Source of the DNA: Candidatus Omnitrophota bacterium | GTDB lineage: Bacteria > Omnitrophota > Gorgyraeia > Duberdicusellales > 4484-171 | Assembly (NCBI GenBank): GCA_014728785.1 | Contig: WJKZ01000051.1 | Span: 1-9,419 of the forward strand | Reading direction: 5' to 3' | Length of the DNA stretch: 9,419 nt | Part shown: one piece after another, positions 1 to 6,173 of the stretch | How positions within the stretch are numbered: position 1 is the stretch's first letter | How the letters are laid out: the number at the start of each line of letters is the position of its first letter | Program-made: the position numbers and the translations under genes | The notes under the pieces: generated by a model | The model's database searches: none | The model's input: only the letters and a program-made list of their open reading frames with translations | What the model was told of the DNA's origin: nothing

Positions 1-142
1 GTATACAACCTTTATTGAGGCAAATTCCCCCAAAATTTATCTGGTTATTTTCAATTAATACGACTGTACGACGCCTTCGCGCCACTTCTCTGGCACAGCT
101 AATACCCGAAGCTCCTGCTCCCACAATCGCAACATCATACAT
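1..142 (-). CDS. lpdA: FAD-dependent pyridine nucleotide-disulfide oxidoreductase, probably dihydrolipoamide dehydrogenase (N-terminal fragment, runs off window)
   Basis: Only the first 47 codons are present; the gene continues past the left edge. The protein begins MYDVAIVGAGASG, a Rossmann FAD-binding loop (GxGxxG at residues 8-13). A beta strand ending in Glu (VVLIE, about residues 27-31) follows, as expected for binding the adenosine ribose of FAD. Residues 38-46 read GGICLNKGC, matching the redox-active disulfide motif of the lipoamide dehydrogenase/glutathione reductase/mercuric reductase family. Lpd is the E3 component that reoxidises dihydrolipoamide in the pyruvate and 2-oxoglutarate dehydrogenase and glycine cleavage complexes. 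The location after isocitrate and malate dehydrogenase genes favours Lpd over the relatives. The ATG (140-142) overlaps the mdh stop by 8 nt, so translation is probably coupled. The family call is solid. The exact member is inferred, because the dimerisation and NAD domains are outside the window. Confidence 0.8.
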   Translation of the reverse strand, partial: MYDVAIVGAGASGISCAREVARRRRTVVLIENNQINFGGICLNKGCI

Positions 143-1046
143 TTTTTAATATTTCTTTAGTTTTTTCAACTTTTCGTTTCTCCGCAGCGGTCAAGCCGAT
201 ATCGATTATTTCAGCTACCCCTTTGCGGTTAACCAGACAGGGTACTCCTAAACATACTCCGTTTACTCCGTATTCTCCTTTTAACAGTACAGACAAAGGA
301 ATGATTCTTCCTTCATCACAGAGAATTGCCTTAAGAAGATTGAAACAGGCCAGGGCAGGCGAGAAATTTGCACTCTTTGTCTTCAGAAGACTAACTATCT
401 CTGCCCCCCTCATTTGTACTTTTTTCTCGATGTCTTTAATTTCTTTTGTTTTCAGGTAGGAAGATAATTTCAGCCCCTGGATTCTCATCCGAGAGGTTTT
501 TACGAACATGTTTTTATTATGGAAACCAAACACAAAACCTTCTATCGAAGAAGGAGATATCTTGGTTTTGTTATAAAGTATATTGAGCAGACGGCTTGTA
601 TCTAAAGAAGAGCCCATACCCATCACTCTGTGTCTGGGAAACTTTGTGTATTTGGTTACCGTGTAAGTAATAATATCTAAAGGGTTAGTTATGACAACTA
701 TCATGCAGTTGGGAGATAGTTTTTTTATTTTTTCGGAAATTTTTTTAGCTATGGAAGTATTGATTTTAAATAAATCCAGACGGCTCATCCCTTTTTTGCG
801 TGCTATACCTGCAGTTAACACCACAACATCGGAATTTTTGATGAGAGAAAATTTATTTCCGGCAGATATTTTTGCGGAAAAATCGAGCATCCCCCTTGTG
901 TCTTCTAAGTCTAATGCCACTCCTTTAGCCAGGCCGCTATTTACATCCACCAGGACAAGTTCTTCTATATTCAGCTTACTTAAAACATTAAAAGCCAATG
1001 TTGAACCTACCCCGCCGGTACCGATGATTGATATTTTTGGTCTCAT
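135..1046 (-). CDS. mdh: Malate dehydrogenase, LDH-like type (303 aa)
   Basis: NAD-dependent interconversion of malate and oxaloacetate in the cytoplasm. The N-terminus has the dinucleotide-binding loop GTGGVG (residues 9-14), and Asp34 ends the second strand, favouring NAD over NADP. Substrate residues are present. Arg83 in IARKKGMSR sits where lactate dehydrogenases carry Gln and so indicates malate. Arg89 is the mobile-loop arginine, Asn121 lies in ITNPLD, and Asp149 with Arg152 lie in SLDTSR. The catalytic His is His176. The length is normal for the LDH-like MDH group of about 300-320 aa. One oddity is that the usually strict GGHGD around the catalytic His reads GFHNK, so the glycine and aspartate after the His are lost. 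The ATG overlaps the stop of the upstream isocitrate dehydrogenase by 4 nt, and GAGGGTG just upstream may serve as ribosome binding site. L-lactate dehydrogenase is less likely because of Arg83. Confidence 0.88.
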   Translation of the reverse strand: MRPKISIIGTGGVGSTLAFNVLSKLNIEELVLVDVNSGLAKGVALDLEDTRGMLDFSAKISAGNKFSLIKNSDVVVLTAGIARKKGMSRLDLFKINTSIAKKISEKIKKLSPNCMIVVITNPLDIITYTVTKYTKFPRHRVMGMGSSLDTSRLLNILYNKTKISPSSIEGFVFGFHNKNMFVKTSRMRIQGLKLSSYLKTKEIKDIEKKVQMRGAEIVSLLKTKSANFSPALACFNLLKAILCDEGRIIPLSVLLKGEYGVNGVCLGVPCLVNRKGVAEIIDIGLTAAEKRKVEKTKEILKNV

Positions 1047-2143
1047 TTGTTATTCACCCTCTCTTTGATTTTAGAGGCTATAGTTTCTGCCATTTCCCGC
1101 GTACTTACTGCAGTAGGGTCATCCCGTCTGGGCTTAAGATCATATGTGACTTTTATGCCTTCCTCCACTACTTCTTTAACCGCCTCTTCCAGAATATCAG
1201 CTTTGGCCGCTTCGCCGAGATAGCGAAGCATAAGAGATGCGGATAGTATTGTAGCAACCGGGTTGACCTTACTCAGACCCGCATATTTTGGCGCGCTGCC
1301 GTGTGTGGGTTCAAAAACAGCGATGTCGTCACCGATGTTGGCTCCTGCTGCCAGACCCAATCCTCCGATAAGACCTGCACCCAAATCTGATATTATATCG
1401 CCGTAAAGATTGGGTAAAACAAGGATGTCAAAATGCTGAGGGCGCATAATTAACTGCATCGCAAGGTTATCTACTATAACATCTTTTACCGTGATCTTTC
1501 CTTCAAATTTTTTTGCCGTTTCGTAGAAAGTCTTGAGAAAGAGACCGTCTGTATATTTCATTATGTTAGCTTTATGCACACAGGTGACTTTTTTTCGGTT
1601 GTTTTTTTGAGCATAGGAAAAGGCAAATTCAAATATACGCTTAGAGGCAGACTCTGAAATCGGTTTTATGGAAAGAGCACTGTCGCTGGCTATCTTCTTT
1701 TCAGAAAACGAATTTATGGTTTCGATGACTTTATTTGTATCTATTCCGTTGGGGGGGAACTCAACGCCGGCATAAAGGTCTTCGGTGTTTTCTCTCATAA
1801 CCACAATATCTATATTTTTATGGAAAACTTTAGGCAGAGAAAATGACTTAACCGGCCTGAGACAAACATAGAGATCGAGCATATGCCTGATAGCCACATT
1901 AACGGAACGAAAGCCTTTCCCTACCGGTGTAGTTATAGGGCCCTTTAAGGCAATTTTATTTTTTCTTATGGAATCAATTGTATCCTGGGGCAGAAGATTT
2001 CCGTACTTTTCCAGAGCATTTTTTCCTGCAGATTTTTTGTCCCATTCAAAATCAACCCCCAATGCGTCGAGGCAAATCAAAGCAGCTTCTGTAACTTCCG
2101 GGCCTATACCGTCACCCGGTATTAAGGTGGCTTTATAACTCAT
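1043..2143 (-). CDS. icd: Isocitrate dehydrogenase, isocitrate/isopropylmalate dehydrogenase family (366 aa)
   Basis: Oxidative decarboxylation of isocitrate to 2-oxoglutarate. The family start LIPGDGIGPEV is at residues 7-17. The isocitrate-binding segment GFRSVNVAIR (77-86) carries Ser80, Asn82 and Arg86; the serine is typical of isocitrate rather than isopropylmalate enzymes. Also present are Arg96, Arg117, Tyr124 in ENTEDLYAG, catalytic Lys191 in HKANIMK, and the metal ligands Asp225 (VDN), Asp249 and Asp253 (YGDIISD). The nucleotide loop is HGSAPKYAG, with Lys286, Tyr287 and Val293. In E. coli Icd the matching Lys-Tyr-Val residues favour NADP, whereas NAD enzymes usually have Asp-Ile there. 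Cofactor choice is therefore inferred to lean to NADP, but Arg395 of E. coli is not clearly conserved. All catalytic residues are intact. The gene starts 18 nt after the pilT stop, behind an AGGAGC ribosome binding site, and overlaps mdh by 4 nt. Homoisocitrate or isopropylmalate dehydrogenase are less likely alternatives. Confidence 0.87.
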   Translation of the reverse strand: MSYKATLIPGDGIGPEVTEAALICLDALGVDFEWDKKSAGKNALEKYGNLLPQDTIDSIRKNKIALKGPITTPVGKGFRSVNVAIRHMLDLYVCLRPVKSFSLPKVFHKNIDIVVMRENTEDLYAGVEFPPNGIDTNKVIETINSFSEKKIASDSALSIKPISESASKRIFEFAFSYAQKNNRKKVTCVHKANIMKYTDGLFLKTFYETAKKFEGKITVKDVIVDNLAMQLIMRPQHFDILVLPNLYGDIISDLGAGLIGGLGLAAGANIGDDIAVFEPTHGSAPKYAGLSKVNPVATILSASLMLRYLGEAAKADILEEAVKEVVEEGIKVTYDLKPRRDDPTAVSTREMAETIASKIKERVNNK

Positions 2144-2161
2144 ACAGCTCCTTTCCTGATA

Positions 2162-3211
2162 TTAAAGACTATCGAACTCCACCAGACTTTTTACTTTAGT
2201 CAAGGCCGCTTCTTTTGTTATAATTCCTTTTTTGTAAAGAGTTTTCAGGTATTTGTCCATAGTATGCATTCCGTGCTGCGCACCCATCTGTATTAAAGAA
2301 GGTATTTGGGAGATATCATTTTCGCGTATGAGATTCCGGATACCCGGCGTAGAAACCATAACTTCATGAGCCAGAATCCTGCCTTTTCCGTCCGCCGTGG
2401 GGACTAAAACCTGCGACATCACTCCCTGAAGACATTCGGCAAGCTGTACCATAATCTGTCTTTGCTGATGGGAAGGAAAAACATCGATTATTCTCTGAAT
2501 GGTCTGAGGCGCATCAGGGGTATGGAGAGTGGCTAAAACCAGATGTCCTGTCTCTGCGGCTGTAATGGTAGTCGCTATAGTTTCTAAATCTCTCATCTCG
2601 CCCACTACGATAACGTCAGGGTCTTGTCTCAAGACCCGTTTGAGAGCCTCGGGAAAAGAATGGGTATCAGAGTATACCTCGCGCTGTTTGATAATACTCT
2701 TTTTGTCCTGGTGTACAAACTCGATGGGGTCCTCTACACATACGATTAAGTATTCTTTATGCATGTTTATGTAATCAAGCATCGAGGCAAGAGTTGTGCT
2801 CTTGCCTGTTCCGGTAGGTCCGGTAACAAGCACCAGACCGTTAGGTTTATTGACAAAATCATATACTATCTGCGGTAAGCCCAGTTCATCGATTGCCGGT
2901 ATATGGCGGGGTATTCGTCGCAAAGCTGCCTCGACACTCCCCCGCTGGAGATGAACATTGACCCTGAAACGGTCCCTCCCCGGCAGGGAGAAAGAAAAAT
3001 CCAGTTCTTTATCTCTTTCGAAAATTGTTTTCTGTTCATCGTTGAGCATGGTATAAATTAAAGCTTTGGCGTTTTCTTTTTTTAATACCGGAAAATCGGT
3101 TACGAACAATTTACCGTCTATCCTCAATATTGGCGGATTATCCACCGTGATATGTAAATCGCTGGCATTTTTTTCTTCGGTGAATTGTAAGAGAGAATTA
3201 ATGTTGGGCAT
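2162..3211 (-). CDS. pilT: Type IV pilus retraction ATPase PilT (349 aa)
   Basis: Cytoplasmic hexameric ATPase that depolymerises type IV pili, driving twitching motility, surface sensing or DNA uptake. An N-terminal PAS-like domain (about 1-110, with the typical ASDLHI at 16-21 and RIDG) precedes the RecA-like ATPase domain. Walker A is GPTGTGKS (131-138), the Asp box is around Glu160-Asp161, Walker B is VIVVGEMRD (200-208), and the His box is LATLHT (226-231). The segment GIRNLIRE (290-297) closely matches the AIRNLIRE motif that is characteristic of PilT and needed for retraction. This separates it from the assembly ATPase PilB, as does the 349-residue length. The start is supported by a strong AGGAGGT site inside the end of the upstream gene, whose stop lies one base before this ATG. 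No other pilus gene is in the window, so its place among central-metabolism genes is unusual. Confidence 0.95.
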   Translation of the reverse strand: MPNINSLLQFTEEKNASDLHITVDNPPILRIDGKLFVTDFPVLKKENAKALIYTMLNDEQKTIFERDKELDFSFSLPGRDRFRVNVHLQRGSVEAALRRIPRHIPAIDELGLPQIVYDFVNKPNGLVLVTGPTGTGKSTTLASMLDYINMHKEYLIVCVEDPIEFVHQDKKSIIKQREVYSDTHSFPEALKRVLRQDPDVIVVGEMRDLETIATTITAAETGHLVLATLHTPDAPQTIQRIIDVFPSHQQRQIMVQLAECLQGVMSQVLVPTADGKGRILAHEVMVSTPGIRNLIRENDISQIPSLIQMGAQHGMHTMDKYLKTLYKKGIITKEAALTKVKSLVEFDSL

Positions 3212-3212
3212 C

Positions 3213-4481
3213 TTATCTACCTCCTTTAGTTAAACTTCTGCGACTGTGCTTGAAATCCAGAGGGTTAGTTATCTCTCCCTTGATCGCAGAAGCAATAACA
3301 GTATACTTCGAGGATAAATATACCTTGCTTTTATAATTACCCATTATACCCCGGGAATTATTATTGGCGGTGGTTATCACTATTTCACCGTCGGCCGGTA
3401 TGCCCTGATGGTCACCTTCACAAGGTCCGTAGCCCGGCGGCAACAGAACCGCACCACTATTTAAAAAAATTCTTACCAAACCCTCTTTTAGAGCTCTTTG
3501 CCAGATACTGTATGAGGCCGGAACTATAAAAAAACGGACAGAAGGATTAATCCTTTTGTCTTTTAAGATTTTAGCAGCTATCCTTAAATCATTCAATCTC
3601 CCTGAGCTACCCCCTCCCAATATTGCCTGATCGATTTTTGTTCCTTCCTCTTTTTTTACAGGAGAAACTTTTAATATGCTGTGAGGCCGGGAAAGCAAAG
3701 GGGGTATATCGCTGAGATTGAATTCTAATGTTTTTTTGTATTTACAGTCATCGTCAGGCAAAAAATTTTTAATTTCAGAATGCTTAAAATTTAAGGATAC
3801 TCTGTTGCAAAAAGGGTATGAGAACAAGAACTTTATGCCGGTCTGCGCAAACGAGGAAAGCATTGACATGCGTTCCGAGAGCGAAAAGTCTCCCACCTTG
3901 CCCGTGATTTCAATTGCCTCATCACGGATTTTGTATCTCTTAAGCTTTGATATTAAAAATAAAGCAGCATCTACTGCCGAAATTTTATCGGAAAGACGGC
4001 CTTTCAGGACTATCCGGTAAGTATGAGGTACGACGATGCGGCTTTTACCTTCCCTCAAGACAGAAATTATATCTTGGAGGGTGGCTTTGCCGGCGGCTGT
4101 CCCCACTGCGCCGAAACAATTTACATAGCTGTCTGTACCCAGAATTATTCCGCCTGGCCTGTACAGATTGTTTTCCCAGATTAACTGGGAAGAGATCCCC
4201 TTACCGACATCAAAAAGCCTGATATTGTTTTTCTTAGCAAACTTTCTTAAAAGCGAATGGGTTCCTGCCACGGCTGTGTTAGGAGCAGGAGTGTTATGAT
4301 CCAGAAAGATAGCGTATTTTTTTTTATAAAACAGCTTTTTCTTTCCGAGTTTATCTATCAGAAGAGGAGTTGTTATGTCGTTCGAGAAGCATAAGTCGAT
4401 GTTACAGCTTCCTTTATGCCCGGCCTCTAATATGGAGCCTGAACAGCGGGACAAGATTTTTTCACTTACAGTCTGGCCCAT
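3213..4481 (-). CDS. LeuC/aconitase-family large-subunit-like protein with dismantled active site (422 aa, putative pseudoenzyme)
   Basis: The whole length is collinear with bacterial and archaeal LeuC/homoaconitase large subunits. The start MGQTVSEKIL resembles their MGMTIAEKIL, and RLNDLRIAAKIL (295-306), PADGEI (362-367) and NPLDF near the end also match. Normal members bind a [4Fe-4S] cluster and hydrate/dehydrate isopropylmalate, homoaconitate or aconitate. Here the ligands are mostly gone. The GSCTNGR motif reads GGGSSGR (Cys to Gly291), and PTCGPC reads PGYGPC (Cys to Tyr351; only Cys354 is kept). The active-site His of DSHT is Tyr119, the His of GI-x-HQ is Ser98, and the two arginines of NRNF-x-GRMG are Asn374 and Ile379. 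Asp61-His62, Asp117-Ser118 and Arg295 are retained. No swivel-domain (LeuD-like) gene lies nearby. The frame is open throughout, arguing against plain decay. There is no clear ribosome binding site; the ATG lies 3 nt after the aminotransferase stop, suggesting coupled translation. Family membership is confident, normal hydratase activity is doubtful, and the true role is unknown. Confidence 0.8.
   Translation of the reverse strand: MGQTVSEKILSRCSGSILEAGHKGSCNIDLCFSNDITTPLLIDKLGKKKLFYKKKYAIFLDHNTPAPNTAVAGTHSLLRKFAKKNNIRLFDVGKGISSQLIWENNLYRPGGIILGTDSYVNCFGAVGTAAGKATLQDIISVLREGKSRIVVPHTYRIVLKGRLSDKISAVDAALFLISKLKRYKIRDEAIEITGKVGDFSLSERMSMLSSFAQTGIKFLFSYPFCNRVSLNFKHSEIKNFLPDDDCKYKKTLEFNLSDIPPLLSRPHSILKVSPVKKEEGTKIDQAILGGGSSGRLNDLRIAAKILKDKRINPSVRFFIVPASYSIWQRALKEGLVRIFLNSGAVLLPPGYGPCEGDHQGIPADGEIVITTANNNSRGIMGNYKSKVYLSSKYTVIASAIKGEITNPLDFKHSRRSLTKGGR
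3219..3225 (-). promoter_or_regulatory. Ribosome binding site of pilT inside the end of the LeuC-like gene
   Basis: AGGAGGT on the minus strand, seven bases before the pilT ATG. These same bases encode the last Gly-Gly-Arg codons of the LeuC-like protein, so the two genes are packed with one base between stop and start, and pilT has a strong entry site of its own. Confidence 0.75.
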
Positions 4482-4484
4482 ATA

Positions 4485-5639
4485 CTATAATCTGGATTCG
4501 AAATCTTTTATCCGGTCAACCCCTTTGATTATCTGTTCAAGGCCGGTAGAAAAGCTGAGCCTGACGAAACCGTCTAAGCCGAAAGCATCGGCAGGAATAC
4601 AGGAAACAAGGTGGTTTTCTAATAATCTGGAAGAGAATTCAAAAGAATTGAGGTTAGTTTTTCTGATATCGCAAAACATATAAAATGTCCCTTCAGATTT
4701 AAAGGGGGTCAGGAATTTACATTTGGTTAAATTATCAAACATTTCGTTACGACGAAGCTGGAAATCATTTTTTACTTTTTCCTGCCAATCCGGGCTGCTC
4801 AGAGCCGCAAGAGCTCCTTTCTGGGATATGGCGCAGGAACAAGAAGTAGTATGATCGATTATCTTGGAAGCTTCTTTAATTACATCTTTTTTTCCGGCCA
4901 GATAACCTATACGCCAGCCAGTCATAGAAAATGCCTTTGAAAATCCGTTAACGGTAAGAGTCCTTTCCGCCATGCCGGGCAAAGATGCGATACTGACATG
5001 TCTTTTGCCGTCATAAACCAAAGCCTCATATATCTCGTCACTTACTACAAACAGGTTATGTTTTTCTGCAACCTCGCTGATAGCCGAGAGTTCTTCCTCT
5101 GAATAGGTAGAACCTGTAGGGTTGTTCGGGTAGTTGAGAATCAAGACTTTTGTGCGCTCAGAGCAAGCGGCATCTAAATCCCGGGGAAGAACTTTAAAAT
5201 TACTTGATTCGCGAGTTTCTAAAAAGACAGGCTCACCCCCGGCAAGTTTAACTATTTCGGGATAACTTACCCAGTAAGGCGAGGGTATTAAAACTTCATC
5301 CCCGACGGCGGTTAGGGTGAGAATAGCGGTAAAGATAGCGTACTTCGCCCCGGTGGTTACTAAAATATCTTCGGCCTCGACTTTCAGCTTGTTTTTGTTG
5401 CGCAGTTTTTCAGCTATAGCTTCCCGTAAAGAAGGTATTCCGGCTGAAGGGGTATATTTAGTGAACCCTTTATCTATGGCATCTTTAGCAGCATTTTTTA
5501 TGAAATCCGGAGTATCAAAATCCGGCTCTCCGGCAGCGAAATTTACAACATCTTTACCTTCTCTTTTCAGTTTTTTAGTAAGAGCGGTAATCTTTAAAGT
5601 TGCGGATTTGTTAAGGGCGGTTACTCGCGAATTAACCAT
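4485..5639 (-). CDS. aspC: Pyridoxal-phosphate aminotransferase, fold type I, aspartate aminotransferase-like (384 aa)
   Basis: Transfers amino groups between aspartate (or another amino acid) and 2-oxoglutarate. The N-terminal NFAAGEPDFDTP (33-44) and KYTPSAGIPSLREAIA (61-76) are hallmarks of the class I family of bacterial 1-beta aspartate aminotransferases. PLP contacts are visible: Trp123 in SPYWVSYPE, Asn173 in NYPNNPTG, Asp201 and Tyr204 in SDEIYE, the Schiff-base Lys235 in NGFSKAFSMTGWRIGY, and Arg243. Arg360 in GFVRLSFS is the expected carboxylate-binding arginine. Length is normal. Related enzymes of this subgroup also act on prephenate or aromatic amino acids, so the exact substrate is inferred. 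The gene follows rplQ after a 14-nt gap, with no strong Shine-Dalgarno (only GGAT-like bases), and is followed 3 nt later by the LeuC-like gene. Oxaloacetate and 2-oxoglutarate link it to the dehydrogenases downstream. Confidence 0.88.
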   Translation of the reverse strand: MVNSRVTALNKSATLKITALTKKLKREGKDVVNFAAGEPDFDTPDFIKNAAKDAIDKGFTKYTPSAGIPSLREAIAEKLRNKNKLKVEAEDILVTTGAKYAIFTAILTLTAVGDEVLIPSPYWVSYPEIVKLAGGEPVFLETRESSNFKVLPRDLDAACSERTKVLILNYPNNPTGSTYSEEELSAISEVAEKHNLFVVSDEIYEALVYDGKRHVSIASLPGMAERTLTVNGFSKAFSMTGWRIGYLAGKKDVIKEASKIIDHTTSCSCAISQKGALAALSSPDWQEKVKNDFQLRRNEMFDNLTKCKFLTPFKSEGTFYMFCDIRKTNLNSFEFSSRLLENHLVSCIPADAFGLDGFVRLSFSTGLEQIIKGVDRIKDFESRL

Positions 5640-5653
5640 ATCAATCCAATCTG

Positions 5654-6169
5654 TTACTTGGGCGGCCTTTCTCCTTTTTTCAGAATTTTTTTCACTCCGG
5701 AGAATATCCCCTTCTTCTCCTCTTTCTCTTTAGAAGGCTTTTTCTTTGGTGTCTCCTGAGGATGAATATCTGTCTTTTCACCTTTTCGTTTGGGTTTTTT
5801 AGTCTCTTTTTTAAATGTTTTCGTAAGTTCCAAAATTGCCATCGAGGCTCCGTCACCCTTGCGGTCCCCTATATTAAATACCCGGGTATACCCTCCGGGT
5901 ACCGTCTTAAATCTGGGGGCGATATTGTCGAAAAGTTTTTTGACCAGCTTATGGTCCCCGAGTATGTCATAAACCTGACGGCGGTTGGCAAGTGAATCTT
6001 CTTTAGCGCAGGTTATGAGTTTCTCGACATTCTTTTTGATACCTTTTGCTTTAACCCGGGTAGTCGTAATTCGCTCGTTTATGATTATACTGCGCAATAA
6101 AGATTTAATTAATGCTTTGCGTTGCGCGCGGGAACGTGAAAACTTTGTGTTTTTCTTTCTGTGTCTCAT
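5654..6169 (-). CDS. rplQ: 50S ribosomal protein L17 with lysine-rich C-terminal extension (171 aa)
   Basis: Large-subunit protein near the peptide exit tunnel. The start MRHRKKNTKFSRSRAQRKAL is the characteristic L17 N-terminus, followed by RSIIINERITTTRVKAK (26-42) and the end of the core, PGGYTRVFNIGDRKGDGASMA (91-111) and AILEL. A standard L17 ends near residue 116-127. This one continues with about 50 residues very rich in Lys, Glu and Pro (about 117-171), including clustered lysines and a short hydrophobic stretch GIFSGVKKILKKG. That tail is probably disordered, and extensions of this sort occur in several phyla. The gene begins 4 nt after the rpoA stop without a recognisable ribosome binding site, so it is probably translated by coupling to rpoA. 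Confidence 0.96.
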   Translation of the reverse strand: MRHRKKNTKFSRSRAQRKALIKSLLRSIIINERITTTRVKAKGIKKNVEKLITCAKEDSLANRRQVYDILGDHKLVKKLFDNIAPRFKTVPGGYTRVFNIGDRKGDGASMAILELTKTFKKETKKPKRKGEKTDIHPQETPKKKPSKEKEEKKGIFSGVKKILKKGERPPK

Positions 6170-6173
6170 AATA

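Noticed and set aside
223..1246. Plus-strand open frames opposite mdh and icd (and similar ones opposite the other genes)
   Set aside because: They lie antisense to strongly recognisable genes, show no family motifs, and have no ribosome binding sites or consistent spacing.
1043..2143. 3-isopropylmalate dehydrogenase (LeuB)
   Set aside because: The substrate segment contains Ser80-x-Asn82 as in isocitrate dehydrogenases, and no leucine-pathway partner genes with intact active sites are nearby.
3213..4481. Fused LeuC-LeuD or full aconitase
   Set aside because: The protein ends at the usual LeuC C-terminus (NPLDF plus a short basic tail), and 422 residues leave no room for a swivel domain.
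3213..4481. Missing LeuC cysteines explained by a frameshift or sequence error
   Set aside because: The frame is continuous with matching motifs on both sides of each change, and six separate active-site positions are altered by in-frame substitutions.
5640..5653. Terminator between rplQ and the aminotransferase gene
   Set aside because: The gap is 14 nt and contains no inverted repeat followed by a T-run in the coding direction.
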